Assembly (NCBI RefSeq): GCF_047246645.1
Contig: NZ_JBFOKR010000018.1
Coordinates: 40,025-104,024 of the forward strand
Source of the DNA: Ferdinandcohnia sp047246645
Lineage (GTDB): Bacteria; Bacillota; Bacilli; Bacillales; Bacillaceae_L
Length of the DNA: 64,000 nucleotides
Direction: 5' to 3'
This document shows, piece by piece, positions 16,350-23,148 of the stretch. The notes beneath the pieces were generated by a model, which made no database searches, was not told the DNA's origin, and saw only the letters and a list, made by a program, of their open reading frames with translations. Made by a program: the position numbers and the translations under genes. Position 1 is the stretch's first letter. The number at the start of each line of letters is the position of its first letter.

Positions 16350-18287
16350 TTAAATACGGTCTATATCTTCAATAACTAACCCTTCTACATGATGCTTAGA
16401 CATTTCTTTTCGTATCTTCCTGTTTTCTTTCGATTCGAAAAGAATATCAAAATCGTAATCTTCGGGATACAGATCCTCGGCTTTTATATATAGAGAAAGC
16501 CTTTTATGATTAAAGAGTAACCTCTCGCCTTTTACCACCACTTCTACTTCACCTTTATCATTAGCTGGTTTGGAGACTATGCCATATTGATCCAAAGAAG
16601 GGATATTTACATTATCTCCTCTTTTAAAAATAGACGCCTCGTTTGGTTTCTTTTCAATCTTTCCATGCTTTTGCTTCTGTACATACTTAGCATTCATCGC
16701 AAGCTGAGAGCTTAATTCATTGATAGTAAATGGACTAGCGTCTCGATATTCCTTCGTTTCTCCATAGGTGATTTGATGTGCGCGTTCAATTAGGAATGGA
16801 TGCATTCCCAATTTCAATGCAATCGTAAATGCTTGGCTATCGCCACCTTTACCAATGATAAGGCGGTATGTCGGTTTTAATGTGCTCGCATCAAACTCCA
16901 TAGAGCCGTTCTCAAAGCCTTCTCTGTTTTCAGCATATGTTTTAATTTCACTATAATGAGTTGTCGCAAGAAGCGTTGCCCCTTTTTGATACAGTTCTTC
17001 AAGAATTGAAGTTGCAAGTCCCATTCCTTCTGCAGGATCTGTACCTGCCCCTAGTTCATCTAATAATACAAGTGAATGTGGCGTCGTTTCTTTTAATATC
17101 TCAATAATGTTTTTAATTCGTGATGAAAACGTACTAAGAGATTGCTCAATACTCTGGCCATCCCCAATATCAACGAGAATTTTATCATAGATTGCAATTT
17201 CACTACCTTCATCTGCTGGAATATGCATACCTGATTGTGCCATTAGAGTCAGTAACCCTACCGTTTTTACCGTTACCGTTTTTCCTCCTGTATTTGGACC
17301 TGTGATGACTAAGGCATCATAGTCTTCCCCAATCGTAAAATTCAGTGGAACTGCCGGTGCACCTAATAGTGGGTGTCTTACATTCTTTAGACGAATAGTA
17401 TGATGCTCATTTATTTGTGGAGCAATCCCTCCTATTATTTGGCTGTATTTAGCTTTGGCAAAAATAACATCATATTGAATCATCGTTTCAACAGCTATTT
17501 TTATTTCATGCTCGTGTTTTTCGACCAAACCAGTTAATTGTGTTAAGATACGATGCTCCTCTGCCTCCTCTTGCATTTTTAACAAATTAATGTCTTCCTG
17601 TAGATAACCTATCTCTTCTGGCTCCATAAATAGAGTCGCACCTGAAGCAGATGTATCAAGTACAGTTCCTTTGATTTGTTTTCGATATTCTTTCTTTACA
17701 GAGATAACGTATCTCCCGTTTCGTTCACTGACAAGATTGTCTTGGAGATACTTGCTGTTCTTGGATGATTTAACAAATTGCTCTATTTTTGCTTTTAATC
17801 GTTCTTCTTGGATACTGATTTGTTTTCTCGTTTTCAATAATTCTTTACTTGCGTAGTCGTCAACTCTTCCATGGCGGATACAACGCGCAATCTCATCTGC
17901 CAAATCTTTTAAGTCAAAAAGAGAATATACATAGGTTGAGATAATAGGTGCTGCATATTCCTTATCACTCATAAATCTTTTAAGTCTTTCGATACAAACT
18001 AAGAAATCACATAGATTCATTAAATGATCTGGCCGTAATGTCACTGCTTTATGCATGCTAGTTAATAGATATTTAATATCCTTTAACGTATGAATCGGTA
18101 CACTTGTGCTAATTTCCAATACCTTTTTCGCTTCACTTACCTCATTTAACCAAGCAACAATTTGCCTCTTCGTACGAGAAGGTGTTATAGATTCAATTTT
18201 TTCTTTTCCTAGTTCTGAAATGCAATATGTTGCGATTTCGTCTTTAATATCAGTAAATTGTAGAACTTCGATGGTTTGTGAATTCAA
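16350..18287 (-). CDS. MutS2 paralogue lacking the Smr nuclease domain
   Basis: This 645-residue protein has the MutS2 core and clamp regions and an ABC-type ATPase with GPNTGGKTVTVKT (Walker A, near residue 330) and LVLLDELGAGTDPAEG (Walker B, near 410). A KOW-like segment follows near residue 560 (KRGDNVNIPS). It ends where MutS2 would continue into the Smr nuclease; B. subtilis MutS2 is about 785 residues. The TTG at 18287 is the start because AGGAGG lies 7 bases before it. The longer frame to 18485 runs through a terminator. MutS2 in B. subtilis is known to sense collided ribosomes, and the leader of this gene looks like a translation-sensing attenuator. A ribosome-rescue role is therefore an inference. 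Confidence 0.85.
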   Translation of the reverse strand: MNSQTIEVLQFTDIKDEIATYCISELGKEKIESITPSRTKRQIVAWLNEVSEAKKVLEISTSVPIHTLKDIKYLLTSMHKAVTLRPDHLMNLCDFLVCIERLKRFMSDKEYAAPIISTYVYSLFDLKDLADEIARCIRHGRVDDYASKELLKTRKQISIQEERLKAKIEQFVKSSKNSKYLQDNLVSERNGRYVISVKKEYRKQIKGTVLDTSASGATLFMEPEEIGYLQEDINLLKMQEEAEEHRILTQLTGLVEKHEHEIKIAVETMIQYDVIFAKAKYSQIIGGIAPQINEHHTIRLKNVRHPLLGAPAVPLNFTIGEDYDALVITGPNTGGKTVTVKTVGLLTLMAQSGMHIPADEGSEIAIYDKILVDIGDGQSIEQSLSTFSSRIKNIIEILKETTPHSLVLLDELGAGTDPAEGMGLATSILEELYQKGATLLATTHYSEIKTYAENREGFENGSMEFDASTLKPTYRLIIGKGGDSQAFTIALKLGMHPFLIERAHQITYGETKEYRDASPFTINELSSQLAMNAKYVQKQKHGKIEKKPNEASIFKRGDNVNIPSLDQYGIVSKPANDKGEVEVVVKGERLLFNHKRLSLYIKAEDLYPEDYDFDILFESKENRKIRKEMSKHHVEGLVIEDIDRI

Positions 18288-18390
18288 TGGAATTCCTCCT
18301 AATGTGTTTTTGGTTTTACACACGTGCGAGGAAACGTAAGAACAGGAGTACATACTCATTTTTAAGAAGGTTTCTCTAAAAACCTTGTAT

Positions 18391-18432
18391 AAAATAAAAA
18401 CCGCAAGAGAACACATTGGTTCTGTTGCGGTC
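18391..18432 (-). terminator. Attenuator terminator in the MutS2-paralogue leader
   Basis: ACCGCAA and AGAAC pair with GTTCT and TTGCGGT around CAATGT, followed on the minus strand by TTTTTATTTT. It lies about 104 bases before the gene start and about 180 bases after a 7-codon uORF, so transcription should normally stop here unless the leader refolds. Confidence 0.8.
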
Positions 18433-18612
18433 AAAAAGTCATCATATACAATGAAACATTCGTAAGGATAAATCCGTACAAACATACTTCATTCGTAGAA
18501 GGAGTCGGCGCAAACCTTTGTTCTTAACATTTCACGATCCGAAAATTGGGTATAACAAATAAACATCTGCTATAAAGCAATTTTTTCAGACTCGCACGTA
18601 TAAAGTTACGTT

Positions 18613-18636
18613 TTAGTTAAGAACTGCACCCTTCAT
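18613..18636 (-). CDS. 7-codon upstream ORF (leader peptide MKGAVLN)
   Basis: ATG is preceded 8 bases upstream by AAAGGGG and lies about 25 bases after a TATAAT promoter. The uORF itself contains GTTCTTAAC, which pairs perfectly with GTTAAGAAC downstream (plus-strand positions 18616-18624 and 18520-18528). Right after it, ACGTGCGAG can pair with CTCGCACGT near the gene start (plus 18591-18599 and 18322-18330). Ribosome position on the uORF would thus change the leader fold. I do not know this peptide from described systems. Confidence 0.6.
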   Translation of the reverse strand: MKGAVLN

Positions 18637-18668
18637 AAAATAAACCCCTTTACTTGGAAGATACCATT

Positions 18669-18677
18669 ATTATAGCA
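18669..18677 (-). promoter_or_regulatory. Extended -10 promoter of the MutS2-paralogue leader
   Basis: TGCTATAAT is a perfect extended -10 on the minus strand; the -35 (TATACA at 17 bases) is weak, as is common for extended -10 promoters. Confidence 0.6.
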
Positions 18678-18720
18678 CCAAAAAATCAAATGTATATAGA
18701 CAATTTTCTATTTTTTTACT

Positions 18721-19377
18721 CTAAATGTATTTACTTCCTTCTCTTATACTCAATTTCGGTAAATTGTTTAGTTGAATGAAGCTGCGGACTGATTCTGGAT
18801 TAGTTTTCGAATACTCTCTTAACGCCCAGCCAATGGCCTTTTGAATAAAGAATTCTTTACTTGCTGCATTTGCAAGTATGTAACGATATAAAAGCTCTGC
18901 GTCTGTACGTACTTTATACTTAAGTTGAAAAAGTATTGATGAACGGGATAACCATATATGGTCACCGTATGCCCACCCTTCAATATATTCCGCAATTACT
19001 TCAGGTGTTTCTTTTGCAACCTTACCTACTAAATGTGGTGCAAGCACATCCACTGTATCCCACCAAGATTTGGTTGTAATAAGGTTTTCTAGAAATGGTA
19101 AGTGTTCTTTATTAATCTTTTTTATCGATTTTTGCATATAATCGAGGGCTGCATTTTGATATTCTCGCTCATCTTTTTCCCATAAAAGCTCTACAAAAGA
19201 GGGTTGGAAATCCTGTTTTAAGACACCAGTTTCTGTATAAAACCTCTTCATTAACTCTCTTCGTAATGGCGTCTTAATACCAAGAAATAGGAACTTGTTT
19301 TTCATATAGTTCTGCATAGGGATGGCGTTTTCCTGATTACGATGTTCTTCAAATAAACGAACGATTAAGTCAATCAT
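18721..19377 (-). CDS. AlkD-like DNA alkylation repair protein
   Basis: This 218-residue all-helical protein matches the AlkD family of HEAT-like repeat DNA glycosylases, which remove bulky or positively charged alkylated bases. Family features seen are RRELMKRF, the KSWWDTVDVLAPHLVG segment near residue 110 with the DNA-contacting WDTVD, and WLSRSSILFQL. The ATG at 19377 has AAGGAG seven bases upstream; an ATG 28 codons earlier does not. The gene ends just before the promoter of the MutS2-paralogue leader, on the same strand, so the neighbours may share a repair or stress theme. It has no visible terminator of its own. Confidence 0.88.
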   Translation of the reverse strand: MIDLIVRLFEEHRNQENAIPMQNYMKNKFLFLGIKTPLRRELMKRFYTETGVLKQDFQPSFVELLWEKDEREYQNAALDYMQKSIKKINKEHLPFLENLITTKSWWDTVDVLAPHLVGKVAKETPEVIAEYIEGWAYGDHIWLSRSSILFQLKYKVRTDAELLYRYILANAASKEFFIQKAIGWALREYSKTNPESVRSFIQLNNLPKLSIREGSKYI

Positions 19378-19483
19378 TTTTAAACTCCTTATTAGAAAAA
19401 CACGATTTCCCGCCCATGACGGCAGAAATCGATGTCTTTTCTTATAATTTAATCCTTTCAAGGAAGTTAACCTTTCTTAAAGT

Positions 19484-19513
19484 ATAAAAAATGGGACAGA
19501 CAAGCTGTCCCAT
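19484..19513 (-). terminator. Terminator of the aldo/keto reductase gene
   Basis: ATGGGACAG pairs with CTGTCCCAT over five bases, with ATTTTTTA following on the minus strand. Confidence 0.8.
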
Positions 19514-19519
19514 AACTGG

Positions 19520-20467
19520 TTATACAGATAGAATTTCTTCAATTTGTTGAAGTGTGTCTTCACTTAAAACAACACCAGATGCTTTCACGTTTTCTTCCAA
19601 TTGCTCTGGTCGACTTGCACCTACTAATGCACTTGCTACATTTGGTTGACGTAGAATCCATGCTATCGCAAGTTGTGATAAAGAAAGATTCTCATTTTCT
19701 GCAATACCCTTCAATAATTCAACCTTATCGAGGTTCGCATCATTTAGAACACCAAATAAGTCACCTAACTTCTCTTGTGAAGCACGGCTACCAGCAGGAA
19801 CTGCCTCACCTTTTTTATACTTTCCAGTCAGCACACCTTGTGCTAGTGGTGAAAATACAACTTGTCCAATCCCATGCTTCTCACTAACAGGAATAATTTC
19901 TTTTTCAATATAACGGTGAAGCATACTGTAGTTCGGCTGATTTACGACGATACGATCTAATAGCTTTTTATCAGCAAGATGCACTGCTTCCGAGATTTGT
20001 TCCGGAGTCCATTCACTAACACCTACATACAACACTTTTCCTTGTCGTACAAGGTCATCAAGAGCACGTAATGTTTCTTCAAGAGGTGTTTCTGTATGGA
20101 AGCGATGACAATAATAGATATCAATATAGTCAGTTCCAAGTCTTTTTAAACTTGCATGACATTGTTCCATGATATGCTTACGAGACAACCCAGAATCATT
20201 TGGTCCATCCCCCATCTTTCCAAAGACCTTTGTTGCCAGAACATAAGAACTTCTATCATATTTGCTTAATGCTTTACCAACAACCTTTTCAGCCTCACCG
20301 CGCATATACACGTTTGCTGTGTCGAAGAAGTTAATTCCTAGTTCATATGCTTTATCAATAGATGAAGCTGCATTTTGCTCTTCAACATACCCACCATATG
20401 TTAACCAGCTTCCAAGGCTAATTTCACTTACCTTAAGACCAGTATCTCCAAGACGACGATATTCCAT
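19520..20467 (-). CDS. Aldo/keto reductase
   Basis: This 315-residue NADPH-dependent oxidoreductase has the AKR barrel with the catalytic tetrad visible: Asp and Tyr in FFDTANVY, Lys in ATKVFG, His in YYCHR. Cofactor residues appear in VGASRPEQLEEN near the end. The overall sequence is closest in style to the Kv-beta-subunit/YghZ branch. Aldehydes or small ketones are likely substrates. The ATG at 20467 is chosen with AAGGAG nine bases upstream; an ATG two codons earlier is too close to it. It is a single-gene unit with its own terminator. Confidence 0.88.
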   Translation of the reverse strand: MEYRRLGDTGLKVSEISLGSWLTYGGYVEEQNAASSIDKAYELGINFFDTANVYMRGEAEKVVGKALSKYDRSSYVLATKVFGKMGDGPNDSGLSRKHIMEQCHASLKRLGTDYIDIYYCHRFHTETPLEETLRALDDLVRQGKVLYVGVSEWTPEQISEAVHLADKKLLDRIVVNQPNYSMLHRYIEKEIIPVSEKHGIGQVVFSPLAQGVLTGKYKKGEAVPAGSRASQEKLGDLFGVLNDANLDKVELLKGIAENENLSLSQLAIAWILRQPNVASALVGASRPEQLEENVKASGVVLSEDTLQQIEEILSV

Positions 20468-20584
20468 AGTCATGAGCTCCTTTATGTATGTATTTAAAAT
20501 CATCTTTTATTTTACCACTTAAAGGAATTTTTCTCATTTTTAAAGTATTAAAAACTTAATAGATTCATAGAAAGTACATAAAAT

Positions 20585-21187
20585 CTAATTTAGATTTGCA
20601 AATCCAATTATTTTAAAGTCTAAACCCTCTTTTTCAAAAGTGTATTCATATGTATGTACTAAATCCTGTTCAGGATGTTTTCCTTTGATAGTCATCTCAT
20701 ATTCGTCAAAATTTCTTTTAAATTCAAGGACTTCGATTTTTTCTAACGGTTCAACAGTTGGGTATTGATTAATTATAGAATACGAGGCGGCCATATCCTT
20801 TACCACAGCATCTTTCGCAAGCTTGTCACGTTCTTCGCTGTCTATTTCAGTATCCGAAAGTTGATGATAAAGCTCGATCTTTTCCACCCCTACTTTTTTT
20901 AAATAGTTGTCGGTATAAAAATAAGGTGTGAAAAGCTCATGTGTAAAGAAAAGGAGAAGAAGAAAGCTGGAAATAAGTTGAATATGTAATGTAAAGCGAA
21001 ATGTCGATATCCTCTTATTTACTTTATTAACTCCCAAAACTATAAGGATAATTGCTAAAATTAGAAAAATGTAATCAATAATGTAGTGGAAATAAAGAAA
21101 GTCTAAATAGTGTTCATTTTTTAGGTAAATCACAAACAAAAATACTGCAAGTAAAAATGAAAAGGTTTTATTAATAAGTTCATGCAT
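20585..21187 (-). CDS. Membrane protein of unknown function (200 aa)
   Basis: Three hydrophobic segments fill the first 95 residues or so, after which an acidic domain of about 100 residues follows. The soluble part contains many Glu/Asp and a strand-rich tail (EYEMTIKGKHPEQDLVHTYEYTF), like small extracytoplasmic domains of unknown function. AAAGGAG precedes the ATG. It is 75 bases downstream of the papain-like gene on the same strand and could be co-transcribed. I do not recognise a family. Confidence 0.6.
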   Translation of the reverse strand: MHELINKTFSFLLAVFLFVIYLKNEHYLDFLYFHYIIDYIFLILAIILIVLGVNKVNKRISTFRFTLHIQLISSFLLLLFFTHELFTPYFYTDNYLKKVGVEKIELYHQLSDTEIDSEERDKLAKDAVVKDMAASYSIINQYPTVEPLEKIEVLEFKRNFDEYEMTIKGKHPEQDLVHTYEYTFEKEGLDFKIIGFANLN

Positions 21188-21262
21188 AGTATACTCCTTT
21201 CAAACTGTGAATCTTATTGCGCACTCATTCCCTTGCGTGTAAGACTTCAAGTCCAGACATCA

Positions 21263-21865
21263 TTATAATAAAGAAAGCAGAGAGTTATAAGCTAATTGCA
21301 GCTTTCGATTAATATATGATTTTTTAGATGTAGGTACTTCTTTTTCTTCTCCAGATAAATACGCCTGAATTGGCCCAGCGTATTCTAACTTCATAGTTTC
21401 ATAATTTATGATATCGCTAGGACGAGCAAAACATGCCGGCTTATCATTTATGGAAAATCCTCCGCGCATTAATACAGTTGCTACAAACTGAGAGCAGAAA
21501 AAGGCATTTTTATTTTGTATCTTTGTTTTTAACAAGATTCCAAAAAGTCCAATCAGATTGTATTTGTACTTCTCGCGTGTTTCTTCAATCTCCTTAATAA
21601 AACCGATCATGTTAGAATATTCTTCCTCTGACACAGTGAAACTATAAATAGCACAAGTTGCATTTTGGAAGAGCTTCCCCTTTAAATCTTCTTGCACAAA
21701 CCCACCAATAAATGGGTTGTGAGGTCTTTTTCTCCCGAAACTATAAGTTGTATCGAGATTATCTGTAAAAGAAATAGACGCATGATTTAATTGCTCTTTC
21801 GTAAACATTTTTATCATTCTAGTAAATAATGTACCTGTATCAGAAAGTATTATATAAACCTTCAT
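21263..21865 (-). CDS. Permuted papain-fold (YiiX/NlpC-P60-like) protein
   Basis: The 200-residue protein shows LNHASISFTD near residue 27 and FFCSQFVATVL near residue 122. These are the histidine-first, cysteine-later order of circularly permuted NlpC/P60-like enzymes such as YiiX, which act on peptide or acyl bonds. There is no signal peptide. GGGGGA lies just upstream of the ATG. The substrate is unknown. The gene precedes a three-helix membrane protein gene on the same strand. Confidence 0.65.
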   Translation of the reverse strand: MKVYIILSDTGTLFTRMIKMFTKEQLNHASISFTDNLDTTYSFGRKRPHNPFIGGFVQEDLKGKLFQNATCAIYSFTVSEEEYSNMIGFIKEIEETREKYKYNLIGLFGILLKTKIQNKNAFFCSQFVATVLMRGGFSINDKPACFARPSDIINYETMKLEYAGPIQAYLSGEEKEVPTSKKSYINRKLQLAYNSLLSLL

Positions 21866-22233
21866 TTTAATCCCCCAACAATCTTATATGACTTATTCTT
21901 ATACCATCATAGTAAAAGCAGGTAACTAGTTGAATAAGCTAGAGATATATTTTTAACTAGGACCTGCGATGTACGTTAGGTCCTTTTCCCCTAAGAAAAG
22001 ATTATAGGAGAAATGTCATATTTAATAGTTACTTCAGTCATATATCCAGTCATATATTTATTCTGTGTTCTACATGATTAGACGCTCCAAGACGAAAATT
22101 GTTACGTGTTCTACTATAATTCAACAAAAATTGAGTTTTTCCTTCTTATATAGTGATAATGGCGTGAGAAGTAACGTTTACGAAATGTTCACATCAATAC
22201 CTTCTAAAATAAGTTAAAATGGTAACATAATAA
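21866..22233. other. Intergenic region upstream of ywcJ
   Basis: No ORF with a ribosome site is seen. A hairpin TAGGACCT/AGGTCCT occurs near 21957-21984, followed by TTTTCCCC, and could be a weak plus-strand terminator. A possible promoter TTGAGT-N18-GATAAT ends near 22159, well upstream of the ywcJ operator. Confidence 0.4.
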
Positions 22234-22249
22234 TGTGAAGGTTTTCACA
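22234..22249. promoter_or_regulatory. Rex operator (redox repressor site) before ywcJ
   Basis: TGTGAAGGTTTTCACA is a perfect palindrome of TGTGAA-N4-TTCACA. With its flanks (ATGTGAA...TTCACAA) it matches the Rex consensus TTGTGAA-N4-TTCACAA at all but one base. Rex represses ywcJ in B. subtilis when NADH is low. The site lies 30 bases before the ATG, a repressor-like position. An Fnr/CRP site (TGTGA-N6-TCACA) would also match the core, but the position does not fit an activator. Confidence 0.75.
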
Positions 22250-22278
22250 AAAACTTCTTTAGAAAGGACCATTCCAAC

Positions 22279-23106
22279 ATGTCTCTGCATACACCAGATC
22301 AGATCGTAGATATTACGGTTAAGAACGGAATTAAAAAGACTAGTTATCCCATTTGGACTACACTTATTTTAGGCTTTCAAGCTGGAGCATTTATCTCCTT
22401 AGGCTTTTTACTTTATATAAGGGTGACTGCCCCTTTACCTGAGAGTCTTGCTAGTATTAGTTCAATACTTGGAGCTTCCGTCTTTCCACTTGGCCTTATT
22501 CTTACATTAATTGCAGGTGGAGAGCTATTAACCGGTAATATGATGGTTGTTCCCCTTGCACGCTTGGCACAAAAAATTCAAACAAAACAGCTCATCCATA
22601 ATTGGTTTTTGATTACACTTAGTAACTTTTTAGGTGCGATTTTTGTTGCATATTTCTTTGGTCATGTTGTTGGTTTAACCGAAACTGGCGCGTATTTAGA
22701 AAGTACGGTTCATATCGCCGAACATAAAATAAATGCTAGCTTCCTGCAGGCATTTGTATCAGGAATCGGCTGCAACTGGCTTGTTGCTGCTGCGGTTTGG
22801 TTGGCATATGGAAGTAACGATATGATAGGGAAAATTGCTGGAATATGGTTCCCAACAATGGCATTTGTTGCGATTGGCTTTCAACACGTTGTTGCAAATA
22901 TGTTTGTTATACCGGCAGCAATCTTCGCTGGACACTTCAGTTGGGCCGATTATATTGGTAATTTCATTCCTGTATTTTTAGGAAATGCCGTTGGTGGAGC
23001 ACTATTCATTGGAACGGCATACTGGTACGCATATAAGAAGCAGGATTATAGAGTTATCGAAGGAACAAAACAGACAGAACTTGTTGAGAAAAAAATGAGT
23101 GTTTAA
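22279..23106 (+). CDS. ywcJ: Formate/nitrite transporter family protein, YwcJ-like
   Basis: This 275-residue channel-like membrane protein belongs to the FNT family, which moves formate, nitrite or related monovalent anions across the membrane as a pentamer. Six hydrophobic segments are visible. Family landmarks include GGELLTGNMM near residue 77, GIGCNWLVAAAVWLA near 160 and FQHVVANMFVIP near 200, where the conserved channel histidine lies. The Rex-type operator directly upstream makes it the likely ywcJ orthologue, expressed under fermentative or low-oxygen conditions. AAAGGA precedes the ATG. Confidence 0.9.
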   Translation: MSLHTPDQIVDITVKNGIKKTSYPIWTTLILGFQAGAFISLGFLLYIRVTAPLPESLASISSILGASVFPLGLILTLIAGGELLTGNMMVVPLARLAQKIQTKQLIHNWFLITLSNFLGAIFVAYFFGHVVGLTETGAYLESTVHIAEHKINASFLQAFVSGIGCNWLVAAAVWLAYGSNDMIGKIAGIWFPTMAFVAIGFQHVVANMFVIPAAIFAGHFSWADYIGNFIPVFLGNAVGGALFIGTAYWYAYKKQDYRVIEGTKQTELVEKKMSV

Positions 23107-23111
23107 TATAG

Positions 23112-23146
23112 AAAAACTCCATGGGATTATCCATGGAGTTCGTTCG
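23112..23146 (-). terminator. Terminator between ywcJ and the PAS-GGDEF-EAL gene
   Basis: AACTCCATGG pairs perfectly with CCATGGAGTT over six bases. The T-run is better on the minus strand (GTTTTTC), serving the cyclic-di-GMP gene. Confidence 0.75.
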
Positions 23147-23148
23147 TC

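Noticed and set aside
18288..18485. N-terminal extension of the MutS2 paralogue
   Set aside because: The extension runs through a strong terminator hairpin, and the TTG at 18287 has a perfect AGGAGG.
22234..22249. Fnr or CRP activator site before ywcJ
   Set aside because: The core matches, but the site is only 30 bases before the ATG, unsuitable for an activator; the flanks fit Rex better.
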